Assembly (NCBI GenBank): GCA_036824005.1
Contig: DAITBA010000013.1
Coordinates: 1-64,000, forward strand
Source: DAITBA01 sp036824005
Lineage (GTDB): Bacteria; Pseudomonadota; Gammaproteobacteria; Burkholderiales; Rhodocyclaceae
Direction: 5' to 3'
DNA: 64,000 bases
In this document: positions 34,387 through 43,434 of the stretch, piece by piece
Position numbering within the stretch: the first letter of the stretch is position 1
How the letters are laid out: every line of letters starts with the position of its first letter
Program-made: the position numbers and the translations under genes
The notes under the pieces: generated by a model
What the model was told of the DNA's origin: nothing
Seen by the model: the letters and a program-made list of their open reading frames with translations, nothing else
Databases searched by the model: none

Positions 34387-35694
34387 TCAGGCGCTCTTGT
34401 CGCTCTCGGATGCGTTCTGCTTGCGGAAATCCTTGGACCGGATGCCGTGTTTCTTTAGCAGCATTTGCAGGTGAGAGCGGTTCATGTCGCAGCGCCGGGC
34501 GAGTTCCGCCACGGTCCCGCCCACTTCCTTAAGGCCGCGCTCCAGGAACAGCTTCTCCGCCTCGTCGCTGGCGGCACGTTTGGCATCGCTCAGCGAGATG
34601 GGGCCCGAGGTGGCGGCACCGTTGGTCGACGCGGCCTCGCGCGTCACCGGCGCCGAGGAAGCGGGCCGGATGTCGTCCGGCAGGTGCTCGACGTCGGCCG
34701 TGTCTCCCGCCAGGCACGACAGGCGATAGATGATGTTGCGCAGCTCCCGAATGTTGCCGGGATAGGCGTAGTGCAGCAGAAAGTCGCGCAACCGGGGCGT
34801 CATCTTGATCGGCCGCCGCTTGAGCATCTCCGCCGCTTCGTCGCCGAAGTAGGAAAACAGCAACGGAATCTCGTCGCTGCGCTCGCGCAGCGACGGCAAT
34901 GTCACGTGGATGACGCTGAGGCGATAGAACAAATCCTCGCGGAACCGGCCCTGTTCGCTCAGCTTGCGCAGATCCCGGTTCGTGGCGGCGACGACGCGCG
35001 TGTCCACGGCAATGGGCTGATCCGATCCGACGCGCTGGATTTCGTGGGACTCCAGCACGCGCAGCAACTTCACCTGTCCGGACAGCGGCAGCTCGCCGAT
35101 CTCGTCCAGGAAGATCGTGCCCCGGTGGGCGCTCTCGAACTTGCCCTTGCGGTCGCTGTCGGCACCGGTGAAGGCGCCCTTCCTGTGGCCGAACAGCTCG
35201 GACTCGAGGAGGTTGTCCGGAATCGCGCCGCAGTTAACCGAGATGAACGGTTTCTCGGAGCGCGATCCGTTGGCGTGCACCACCTTGGCCATGAGTTCCT
35301 TGCCGGTGCCGCTCTCGCCGGTGATCAAGACCGGCAAATCCGTGGGCGCCGCCTTCTCGGCGATCTCCAGGGACTCGAGCAGCTTCGGGTTGTCGCCGAA
35401 CGCCCCTTCGAAAACGAAGCTGCGATCGAGCAACGCCTGCCGACGCTGCGCCGCCGACGTCCTTGCCACCGAGCGCACCGGCTCCACCGCCGCCGCCTCG
35501 ACGAAGCGCTCCTTGTGCGAAAGCTGCATGACCTCGTCGCGCAGCGTCGTCGCCTGCCGCAGCAGCTTCTCGATCTCGGCGCGTTCTAGCTTCGACGCCC
35601 AGCGCAGGGTCGAGCGCAGGATCTCGATCTTCTCCAGCAGCCCCGCGTAGGAGATCGCCGAACTCGCGTGTTTGACCGGGCTGAACAGTTTCAT
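34387..35694 (-). CDS. Sigma-54-dependent activator without receiver domain
   Basis: 435 aa. The N-terminal 90 residues are helical with no receiver, GAF or PAS pattern. The AAA+ domain spans about 92-335: GESGTGKE (126-133), the sigma-54 contact loop GAFTGA (173-178) and the Walker B GTIFLDEIGEL. A Fis-type helix-turn-helix ends the chain (VAELARRCDMNRSHLQMLLKKHGI). Its ATG overlaps the exporter stop (ATGA), so it is the last gene of the export operon. Four sigma-54 promoters nearby are its likely targets, including that of its own operon, which would give positive feedback. The input may be phosphorylation or protein binding. Confidence 0.93.
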   Translation of the reverse strand: MKLFSPVKHASSAISYAGLLEKIEILRSTLRWASKLERAEIEKLLRQATTLRDEVMQLSHKERFVEAAAVEPVRSVARTSAAQRRQALLDRSFVFEGAFGDNPKLLESLEIAEKAAPTDLPVLITGESGTGKELMAKVVHANGSRSEKPFISVNCGAIPDNLLESELFGHRKGAFTGADSDRKGKFESAHRGTIFLDEIGELPLSGQVKLLRVLESHEIQRVGSDQPIAVDTRVVAATNRDLRKLSEQGRFREDLFYRLSVIHVTLPSLRERSDEIPLLFSYFGDEAAEMLKRRPIKMTPRLRDFLLHYAYPGNIRELRNIIYRLSCLAGDTADVEHLPDDIRPASSAPVTREAASTNGAATSGPISLSDAKRAASDEAEKLFLERGLKEVGGTVAELARRCDMNRSHLQMLLKKHGIRSKDFRKQNASESDKSA

Positions 35695-38600
35695 GCGGCA
35701 CTCAGTTGTTTCTGGACCAATTGGTAGTACATGCCCTTCCTGTCCACCAGCTCCTCGTGCCGGCCCTGCTCGACGATTGCACCGTCATAGAGCACGAGAA
35801 TCTTGTCGGCGCGCATGATGGTGGACAGCCGGTGGGCGATGATCACGGCGGTGCGGCCGCGCAGGATCTCCTGCATGTTGGCCAGGATGTTGCTCTCGGA
35901 CTGGGTGTCCAGCGCCGAGGTCGCCTCGTCGAACACCAGCAGGCGCGGGTCGTGATACAGCGCCCGGGCGATGCACAACCGCTGAATCTGGCCACCGGAC
36001 AGGCCGACGCCGCGCTCGCCGACGATCTGCTCGTAGCCCAACGGCATTTTAGTGATAAAGGCGTGGGCATCGGCCATCTTCGCCACTTCCTCGATGCGCC
36101 GGCGATCCGGGCTCTCGTCGCCACTGGCGATGTTCTCGGCGATAGTGCCGGAGAACAGCAGGTTGCTCTGCATCACGTAGCCGACCTGGGCGCGATAGTA
36201 TTCCTTGTCGATGGCGCCGATGTCGTAGCCGTCCACCGTCAGCTTGCCCTCCGTGGGCGGGTAAAAGCCGACCAGCATCTTGGCCAGCGTCGTTTTGCCC
36301 GAGCCGCTGCGGCCGACGATGGCGATGAGCTCTCCAGGCTTGATGTCGAAGCTGATGTTCTCCAGCACGTAGGGCGTGTCGTTGCCGCCATAACGGAAGT
36401 ACACGCCGTTCAGGCTGATGTCGCCCTGCAGATCGGGTAGCACCACCCGTGAGGGCAGGTCCTGCGGCTTCTGCTCCGGCTCCATGTCGAGCACATCGCC
36501 CAGGCGCTCCATGGCCACGCCGGCGTCGTTGAGCAGACTCCACAATCCCACCAGCCCCATCAGCGGTGCCAGCACGCTGCCCATCAGCGCATTGAAGGCG
36601 ATCAACTGGCCGATGGTCATCTCGTGGGCGAGCACCAGACTGGCACCAACCCAGAGAATGGCGATGGTCGTCGCAGCGTTGAGCAACTGGCTGCCCAGCC
36701 CGACCAGGATGTTGAAGGCCTGGGCGCGATACTGCGTTTCCAGCGCCTTGGCATATTTCTTCTCCCACTTCAGGCGCACCGGCCGCTCGATGCCCATGCC
36801 CTTGATCGTCTCCACGCCTCCCAACGCCTCCATGAGATAGGACTTGGCATCGGTGGCCTGCGCGAACACCTCGCGCGCGTAGTTCTTCACTTTCGGCGTC
36901 ACCAGCACGGTCAGCGCCACGATGGGTATGACGAAGGCGATGAGCAGCAGCGTCAGCTTCACGTTGTACAGGAACATGATCGTGAAGTAGATGAAGACCA
37001 TGAGCAGGTTGAGGACGGTGGTCACCGTCGACTCGGTGAGAAAGGCACGAATGGTCTGGTTTTCCTGGAAGCGGGCGAACACGTCGCCCGTCTTGCGCTT
37101 GGCGAAGAAGGAAAACGGCAGCGACATCGTGTGCTTGAAGAACTGCGACATCATGGCGAAGTCGAGATTGCGCACCATGAAGTTCGCCAGAAAGGCCCGG
37201 ATCGTCGACATCAGGTGGGAGAAGAGATTGGAGACGATGAGGCCGACGATGAGCAGGTGCAGCAGATTTACGTTCTGATGCACGATGACGCCATCGAGAA
37301 TGTTCTGAATGATGATCGGCGGCACAACGCCCAGCACCTGAATGACAAAGGTCGCCATGAACAAGTGGGCGAGGATCTTCTTGTAGGGACGCAGATAGGC
37401 GACGAAGCGCACCCAAGGCGAGCGCGACACCGACAACTGCACCATGTTCTGGGTCGGCGTGAACACCAGGCAGGTGCCGCTCCAACCGCGCTCGAACTCC
37501 TCGACGCTTAGCTTGCGGAAGCCGATGGCCGGATCGGCCAGCCACACCTGCCGCTTCGACACGCCGTACACCACGACGTAGTGGTAGCCCTCCCAATGGA
37601 CGATGAACGGCAGCTCGAAGCCGAGCAACGCCTCGTAGGTGCACTGCACGCCACGCGTGGTGAAACCGAGCGACTCGCCGGCGCGCGCCAGGCTGTCCAG
37701 CGTCGCGCCCTGAGTGGTGACGTTGGCCAGCTCGCGCAGCTTGCCCAACGTCATGGGGATGCCGTAGTGGCGGCAGATCATAGCCAGGCAGGCGGCGCCG
37801 CAGTCCATCTCCTCGGCCTGCTCGACCAACGGGAAGCGCTTGATGACCTTCTCGCCCAGCTCAGGCGTGGAACTCAGATCGAGGGTGACCGGCAGCTTGC
37901 GCCGCTCCGCCAGCTTCTTCTGACGATTGAGCTCCCGCTCGGCGAAGCGGATGCGCTCCTCCAACACCTCGCGCAGCTTGGCGTTGCGCTCGAGGATGAA
38001 ATGGACCGTTTTCTCCGGGATGACCAGCAGCGTCGTGTCGCTGTTGGCGAACACCGATGCCACCTGCTCCTGATGCAGCAGGCACGCCTTCTCGCCGAAG
38101 ATCTCACCCTGGCGCAGCGTCGCCAGCGGATACTCTGTGCCCTCCTCGGTACGCACGACACGCACGTCGCCGTGGCGCACGACGTAGAGCCGGCGGTCCT
38201 CGCGCGAATCCTGCTTCAGTATCTCCTTGCCGGCCGCCACGCGCTTGACGCCGACACTGCGGATGAACTCGTTCAGCTCGGCTTTGTCCACCTTGCCGCG
38301 CAGGTCGAACAGGCGCGCCACGAAACCGCCGGCGGAGCTGATGGCGACGTAGCTGGCGACGAAGCCTTGGGCCGCCTGGTTGTGCGTGATGATCGGCTCG
38401 ATGGCACGGCGCGGAATGAACAGCAGCTCGGTCTTGGCCGAGGCGCGCGCCGAGGATTCGTGCCGGTAGTCGCGCAGCATGGCGATCTCGGCGAAGACGT
38501 CGCGCTCCTTGCGCACGCCCATGCTGATTTCCTTGCCGTGCTCGTCGGTGAAGATGCGTACCGAGCCGGACTTGACGACGAACAGCCCGTCGGCGGGGTC

Positions 38601-38750
38601 GCCGGCATTGCACACCGTCTCGCCGAAGGAGAAGAAGCGCGACTCCGCCTGTTCGGCCATGCGCGCCAGCTCCTCGCGCGTGAACTGCGACAGGATCTCC
38701 ACCGAGGACAGGAATTCGGCCAGGGACTGCGCTTTCGCTGATGCGTCCAT
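35691..38750 (-). CDS. C39-peptidase ABC exporter with two cyclic-nucleotide-binding domains
   Basis: 1019 aa. Two cNMP-binding-type domains (about 10-135 and 150-275; GEIFGEKACL in the second) precede a C39 peptidase (about 305-440) with Q311, C317 (EEMDCGAAC), H390 (EGYHYVVVYG) and D406 (WLADPAIG), all catalytic positions intact. Then come six membrane helices (about 455-730) and an ABC ATPase with GRSGSGKTT, LSGGQIQR and LLVFDEATSAL. Such enzymes cut after Gly-Gly while exporting the core. The cNMP modules suggest gating by a nucleotide or have only a structural role. Confidence 0.94.
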   Translation of the reverse strand: MDASAKAQSLAEFLSSVEILSQFTREELARMAEQAESRFFSFGETVCNAGDPADGLFVVKSGSVRIFTDEHGKEISMGVRKERDVFAEIAMLRDYRHESSARASAKTELLFIPRRAIEPIITHNQAAQGFVASYVAISSAGGFVARLFDLRGKVDKAELNEFIRSVGVKRVAAGKEILKQDSREDRRLYVVRHGDVRVVRTEEGTEYPLATLRQGEIFGEKACLLHQEQVASVFANSDTTLLVIPEKTVHFILERNAKLREVLEERIRFAERELNRQKKLAERRKLPVTLDLSSTPELGEKVIKRFPLVEQAEEMDCGAACLAMICRHYGIPMTLGKLRELANVTTQGATLDSLARAGESLGFTTRGVQCTYEALLGFELPFIVHWEGYHYVVVYGVSKRQVWLADPAIGFRKLSVEEFERGWSGTCLVFTPTQNMVQLSVSRSPWVRFVAYLRPYKKILAHLFMATFVIQVLGVVPPIIIQNILDGVIVHQNVNLLHLLIVGLIVSNLFSHLMSTIRAFLANFMVRNLDFAMMSQFFKHTMSLPFSFFAKRKTGDVFARFQENQTIRAFLTESTVTTVLNLLMVFIYFTIMFLYNVKLTLLLIAFVIPIVALTVLVTPKVKNYAREVFAQATDAKSYLMEALGGVETIKGMGIERPVRLKWEKKYAKALETQYRAQAFNILVGLGSQLLNAATTIAILWVGASLVLAHEMTIGQLIAFNALMGSVLAPLMGLVGLWSLLNDAGVAMERLGDVLDMEPEQKPQDLPSRVVLPDLQGDISLNGVYFRYGGNDTPYVLENISFDIKPGELIAIVGRSGSGKTTLAKMLVGFYPPTEGKLTVDGYDIGAIDKEYYRAQVGYVMQSNLLFSGTIAENIASGDESPDRRRIEEVAKMADAHAFITKMPLGYEQIVGERGVGLSGGQIQRLCIARALYHDPRLLVFDEATSALDTQSESNILANMQEILRGRTAVIIAHRLSTIMRADKILVLYDGAIVEQGRHEELVDRKGMYYQLVQKQLSAA

Positions 38751-38771
38751 TCGTTTTCCGATCCCGCGCGC

Positions 38772-39524
38772 CTACAGTGCCTGAATGACGTGCTCCTGCG
38801 CACGGGCCATCAGCCACTCTTCGCGCAGCAGGCGCCGCACCTCGGCGGCGACATCCTCGTCCAGCCTGGCCGGATGCTTGGCATTCACCGTGAAGATCTC
38901 GAAGAACGATCGATCGCCGGCCGGAAACGGCCCGAGCAGGTCGCCCACGCCCGCATTGAACACCTTGGCTTCGATGTCGGTCTTGAGCGAGCCGCGCAGG
39001 ACCTTGCCGATCAGCCCGCCCTGCTCGCGCGTGTCGGCAACGGAGTGCTCGCGCGCCATGTCGGCAAAGCTTTCGGGATCGTCACGCAGAATGGACATGA
39101 TCTCCTTCGCTTCACCCTCGCTGCCGACGACGATGTGACTCACCTCGATGCTGTCGAACTTGGGAGAATTGAGTTTGAAGTAGCCTTCCACGGCTTTATC
39201 GCTGCACACCTCGGCCATGATCTTTTCCTGGTACAGGCTGTCGGTGACGAAGGCCTCGAATTCGTCCAGGCTGACGCCCAGGGCGTTGAGGTAATTGTTC
39301 ATGTCGGCGGCGCGGTGCAGGCCCTGGACACGCCGAAACTGGTCGGCCCGCTCCTGGATCTCCTCGGGTGCGATGGCGATGCGCCGCTTCTTCGCCGCGC
39401 GCACGGTGAGCTTGTCGCGCACGAGCTGTTCGACCAGACTCTCGAACTGCCCGGTGAGCTTCAGTATCCGTATAAACTCCTCGGTGCCGATGACTTCGTC
39501 ATCGATTCGGACAATGCCGGCCAT
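38772..39524 (-). CDS. Parvulin-type peptidylprolyl isomerase, cytoplasmic, exporter-associated
   Basis: 250 aa. A PpiC/parvulin domain (about 120-215; VSHIVVGSEGEAKEIMSIL, ESFADMAREHSVADTREQGG) follows a SurA-like helical N-terminal part. It begins MAGIVRIDDEVIGTEEF with no signal peptide or membrane segment, unlike the secreted parvulin at 17591. A cytoplasmic parvulin inside a peptide-export operon suggests it binds the precursors before export. Related proteins are found in putative peptide-maturation clusters. Confidence 0.85.
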   Translation of the reverse strand: MAGIVRIDDEVIGTEEFIRILKLTGQFESLVEQLVRDKLTVRAAKKRRIAIAPEEIQERADQFRRVQGLHRAADMNNYLNALGVSLDEFEAFVTDSLYQEKIMAEVCSDKAVEGYFKLNSPKFDSIEVSHIVVGSEGEAKEIMSILRDDPESFADMAREHSVADTREQGGLIGKVLRGSLKTDIEAKVFNAGVGDLLGPFPAGDRSFFEIFTVNAKHPARLDEDVAAEVRRLLREEWLMARAQEHVIQAL

Positions 39525-39553
39525 GTCTTGCGCTCCTAGGTTGAACCCATGTC

Positions 39554-40927
39554 TCAGCCCCCGACCTCGCGGAAGGGGTCCAGCGCGAGGTCGATCAGGC
39601 GCCGCTTGCGGACAACCGTCTCCGCCGTCGCGGTCATGCCGTAACGCAGCGGGTACTTCTCCTCGGCGATGAGGTAGTGGTCCCGTTCAAGGGTCACGCG
39701 CCCCTCGTAGACCGGCTGCTTGGATTGCGCCGACAGCTTGGTCGCGGGAGAAATGAATTCCAGCGTGCCCTTGATGAGGCCATAGCGCTGGTACGGGAAG
39801 GCGTTGAACTTCATCTGCACCGCCAGACCTTCCTTGAGGAAAGCGCGGTCGTGTTCGGCGATTTCAATCTTGAGCACCGGCCGGGCATCCTTGGGAGCGA
39901 CGCCGCCAAGGGGCGTGTTGGCCTGGATCTTGTCCCCCGGCTGGGTGGACGTAACATCGGTGATGACGCCGCTCACCGGCGCCAGGATGAGCAGGAAGTT
40001 GTCCTTGTCGATATTTTCGAATCGGATGCGGTCCGCCGCCTCGGCCACCAGGCGCGCCGTCTGCACCTGCAGCCGCAGCTTGTCCTCCGCGCTGGTCAGC
40101 TCCCGCGCCGCCGCTTCGTACTGCAGACGCAGCTTGGTCAGTTCCTGGCCGCTGGTTTCCAGTTGCGACTTGGCTTGGCTGAACTCCTGGCTTTGGCGTG
40201 CGCCCAGTTCGGCCAGCTTCGACTGCGCCACGCGCAGCGCGTTTTCGGCCGCCTGCAGTGCATTCTTCTTCTGGTCCACCTGCAGCTGCGACACACCGCC
40301 GCCGCCGGGCAGGGCGAACAGGCGGCTGAACTTGTCCGCCTCCTCCTTGGCGGCGTCGCGGGCGCGGCGCGCGTCGTCGACGTTGGTGCGCGCTTCCGCG
40401 ACCTGGGCCCGCTGCACCTCCGAGAGCTTCGAGGTGCCCTCGGCCACGCGCTTTTCATGCTGGTGTTCTTCCAGCTCCGTCTGCTGCTTGAGGGCGGCGA
40501 CGCGGCGCTCCATGAGCGCCTTCTTCTCAGGGAACTGCTTCCACTCGCGCTCGGCGTCCTCGAGCTTCAGTTGCGCTTCCAGGGCATGCGTGGCGGCCTC
40601 GATGGCGCCGCGGGCGTTGAGCCGTGCCACGACGTCGCCTTTGGAAACGGGTTGGCCTTCCGAGATGTAGACGTTGGCCAGTTCGCCGTCGATCGGCGCA
40701 TAGACGCGCCGCACTTCCGAATCGGGCGTGAGCGTGCCCGGTGCCGTGACGATGACATCGGCACGGCCGAAGAACGACCACACCAGCGCCGACAACACCA
40801 GCGCCAGCACCGTGACGATGACCGCCTGCGCCAGGCGCGAGGGCTCCGCCGTCAGGATGGCAATGCCCTCTGCGCTATGGTCGCCCAGTGCTTCTGTCAA
40901 TGGTCTCAGCCGATTGGCCTCTTTCAC
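39554..40927 (-). CDS. HlyD-family membrane fusion protein
   Basis: 457 aa. One N-terminal membrane helix (about 33-55, VIVTVLALVLSALVWSFFG), a split biotinyl-lipoyl-like domain (VTAPGTLTPDSEVRRVYAPIDG, then LLILAPVSGVITD), a long coiled coil (about 115-300) and a C-terminal beta-barrel region (VQMKFNAFPYQRYGLIKGTLEF), the last being the HlyD signature. It bridges the ABC exporter and the outer membrane factor. The start overlaps the FHA gene stop (ATGA). Confidence 0.93.
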   Translation of the reverse strand: MKEANRLRPLTEALGDHSAEGIAILTAEPSRLAQAVIVTVLALVLSALVWSFFGRADVIVTAPGTLTPDSEVRRVYAPIDGELANVYISEGQPVSKGDVVARLNARGAIEAATHALEAQLKLEDAEREWKQFPEKKALMERRVAALKQQTELEEHQHEKRVAEGTSKLSEVQRAQVAEARTNVDDARRARDAAKEEADKFSRLFALPGGGGVSQLQVDQKKNALQAAENALRVAQSKLAELGARQSQEFSQAKSQLETSGQELTKLRLQYEAAARELTSAEDKLRLQVQTARLVAEAADRIRFENIDKDNFLLILAPVSGVITDVTSTQPGDKIQANTPLGGVAPKDARPVLKIEIAEHDRAFLKEGLAVQMKFNAFPYQRYGLIKGTLEFISPATKLSAQSKQPVYEGRVTLERDHYLIAEEKYPLRYGMTATAETVVRKRRLIDLALDPFREVGG

Positions 40928-43434
40928 CGCTCCGATCCCCCCAGCAGGGCCAGCTTGGCTTTCAGCAGCCCGGGCTCAAGCACCGTACGCAACTCCTGCA
41001 GCGCCCGCCGCTGCTGATCGGCCTCGGCGCCGATCTCGTCGTTGATCTTGCCCCATGGCGCAGGCTGATTCACCTTGAGCTGCTTGTAGATCTGCATCGC
41101 CTGCCGCGCGTTTTCCTGCGCTTCCGACAGCAGCTTCGCCTGGCTGCGGAACTGCCCCGATATCTCGCTTTCGAGCCGCTGCCGGCCCTCGATGCCGCCG
41201 TTGTCCTGGTACTGGCGCCACAGCGCCTGGGCGCGATTGAACTGCTCCTGCGCCTGCCTTAGCGCCTTGTCCTTATACGCGCCGACGTCGGCTTCGACGG
41301 CACGGATGAAGTATACGTCTTCGTCGGCATCGAGGGCGCCGTAGAACGCGAGCAGCCGGTCCTCGTAGCCCTTGGCGCCGCGAGACTTCTGCAATTCGCC
41401 GAACTGATCGACGATGGCTTTCTTGAGCTCGGTCTGCTTGGCAGCGGCGTCGGCCCAGGAACCGCCGGTCATTTTCTGCAACGCCGCGAACGCCTCCTTC
41501 GTGTCGCCGGCACGCCACGCCTTGGCCACCGCCTCGTATTGCTGCACCACGTCGGCAGGGGGCAGGCGTCCGCTCGCCGCCAGCGCGCGGTACTTGGCCT
41601 CGAAGGGCGGCGTCGACCAGCGCGCCTTGCCCATCACGGCGACGAGCCGGTCCAGTCGGCGCGCGCGCAGGTCGGCTTCCAGGCCCGTGTAGAGGCGCAA
41701 ATCCTCGCGCACCTTGTCCAACCCGCCCAGGCGCGGATATTTTTCGGCGTATTCGTTCAGCACGGCCGTCAGCGCGTCCGCCCGGTCCTGATTCAGCTCG
41801 GTGAGGATGGTCGCCTTGAGGCGCTCGATAGCCGGGGCATAGACCGACTGATCGGTCTGCAGCTTGCGCAGGTGACTCAGCACGTCGGCATAGGCGTCGC
41901 GGAATTCCGGCACGATCGAGGCGACCTTGGAGAACGCCCGCTGACGCGCCTGGGTGTCCTCGTCCCAGCGCTTGAGCAGCGCCGTGAGCTTGTCCTCGTC
42001 GGTATAGATGCGAATGGGCGCCTCCACGCCACCACGGCCGATGACGAACTTCTCGATATCGCCGATCCACGCCAGCTCGCCGACAAGGCTCTGCGCATCG
42101 CTGATATACGCGCCCATGTCTTTCATGGCGGCGAGCGCCGTGCCGGCGCGATCGAACTCACCCGCCTGCAGCAGCTTGATCCACTCCGGCACCTTGGCCT
42201 TGAGCAGCGCCTCGGTGCCCAGGGCGATGACTTCGGCATCGTCGCGGTGCTTCTCGAGATACTGGTTGGCCACGGTCACGGCCCGGGCGTACTCGCCGCT
42301 GGCGAGCAGATCGGCCAGCGCCTTGTCCGGCGCGCCGACGGGGAAAAGGTACAGCAGCGACGCGGCAATGAGGGCGACGAGCGCGATAGCGCCGCCGGCA
42401 ATCCAGAGCTTGCGCCGCGCGCCGCCGCGCTCGGTACCGGAGAATGCCTCGCCCAGTTCGGAAACGAACAGCGCCAGCCGGCCCCGTTCCCGGCCGCTTG
42501 CGGCTTCCTTCTTAACCTCCTCCGGGCGCTTCGCCTCCTCGCCCTTGGGTGCGTCGTCTGCCTTGGCACCGTCGTCCACGCAGAAGATGTCGAGGAACGA
42601 GTCGGGCGCGGCAACGAAAGTGGTCTTCTCGACGTCTCCTGCCTGGGCTGCCGCTTCCACGACCGGGCTGAGCTTGGTAGCCGTCGGATCGGGCTCGACT
42701 TCGCGCCGCACGCTGACCCTATACACGAAATGACTGCCGCCGAAGGCTACAATGTCGCCGTCATTGAGTGGTACGGCGTGCTCTTCAAGGCGCGTGGCGG
42801 CGACGAAGGTGCCGTTCTTGCTGCCCAGGTCCTCGATGAATGGCGCGCCGCCTTTCAGGAACACATGGGCGTGGCGACGTGACATGTAGTTGACTTGATG
42901 CGGGTACTTGTCTTTGTAGCGCGCAAAGGTTTCGTCGGCTTTGCTGATTAGAAAGGGAAAGTGGCCGATGACGATGGGCAGCAGGCCCAAATCGCGGTGT
43001 TCCGGCATCAGCGTCACGCTGACCAGCTTTGTCGCGGGCCCCGGCACCTTCAGGCGCGGACGCAACTGCACGCGATAGGAGAGCTTGCCGCCGAAGCAGA
43101 TCTCGTCGCCCTGGTTGACCTGCGTCGGCTTCTCGCGCACGACGACACCATTTACGGCGGTGCCGTTCTTGCTGTCGAGATCGGCGATGTAAATGGCGCC
43201 GTTTTCGTAGAAGATGCGCGCGTGCCGGCGCGACAGATTGATGACGACGTCGCGCTCGTAGGTAACGAAAGGCGACTCGCCCCGGCCAATGGCGAACAGG
43301 CTGTCCTCGATGCGGATATCGTCCAGATCGGGATGGGATATCGGCTTGAGGACGATATCGACTTCCTGCTCTGCTTTCGCCGCCGTCGCGGCGATCACAG
43401 TTTCGTCAGACGCCATTTTCGACGCAGTACTCAT
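40924..43434 (-). CDS. Membrane protein with two FHA domains
   Basis: 836 aa. FHA domain 1 (about 45-125; FAIGRG, LSRRHARIF, DLDSKNGTAVNG) and FHA domain 2 (about 155-245; MSRRHAHVF, DLGSKNGTFV) keep the Arg, Ser and Asn residues that hold phosphothreonine. A charged linker leads to one membrane helix (about 350-370, LWIAGGAIALVALIAASLLYLF) and a long helical, repeat-rich part that would be periplasmic. It could read kinase activity in the cytoplasm and act on the export machine, as Fha1 does in type VI secretion. It overlaps the outer membrane factor stop by four bases. Confidence 0.9.
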   Translation of the reverse strand: MSTASKMASDETVIAATAAKAEQEVDIVLKPISHPDLDDIRIEDSLFAIGRGESPFVTYERDVVINLSRRHARIFYENGAIYIADLDSKNGTAVNGVVVREKPTQVNQGDEICFGGKLSYRVQLRPRLKVPGPATKLVSVTLMPEHRDLGLLPIVIGHFPFLISKADETFARYKDKYPHQVNYMSRRHAHVFLKGGAPFIEDLGSKNGTFVAATRLEEHAVPLNDGDIVAFGGSHFVYRVSVRREVEPDPTATKLSPVVEAAAQAGDVEKTTFVAAPDSFLDIFCVDDGAKADDAPKGEEAKRPEEVKKEAASGRERGRLALFVSELGEAFSGTERGGARRKLWIAGGAIALVALIAASLLYLFPVGAPDKALADLLASGEYARAVTVANQYLEKHRDDAEVIALGTEALLKAKVPEWIKLLQAGEFDRAGTALAAMKDMGAYISDAQSLVGELAWIGDIEKFVIGRGGVEAPIRIYTDEDKLTALLKRWDEDTQARQRAFSKVASIVPEFRDAYADVLSHLRKLQTDQSVYAPAIERLKATILTELNQDRADALTAVLNEYAEKYPRLGGLDKVREDLRLYTGLEADLRARRLDRLVAVMGKARWSTPPFEAKYRALAASGRLPPADVVQQYEAVAKAWRAGDTKEAFAALQKMTGGSWADAAAKQTELKKAIVDQFGELQKSRGAKGYEDRLLAFYGALDADEDVYFIRAVEADVGAYKDKALRQAQEQFNRAQALWRQYQDNGGIEGRQRLESEISGQFRSQAKLLSEAQENARQAMQIYKQLKVNQPAPWGKINDEIGAEADQQRRALQELRTVLEPGLLKAKLALLGGSER

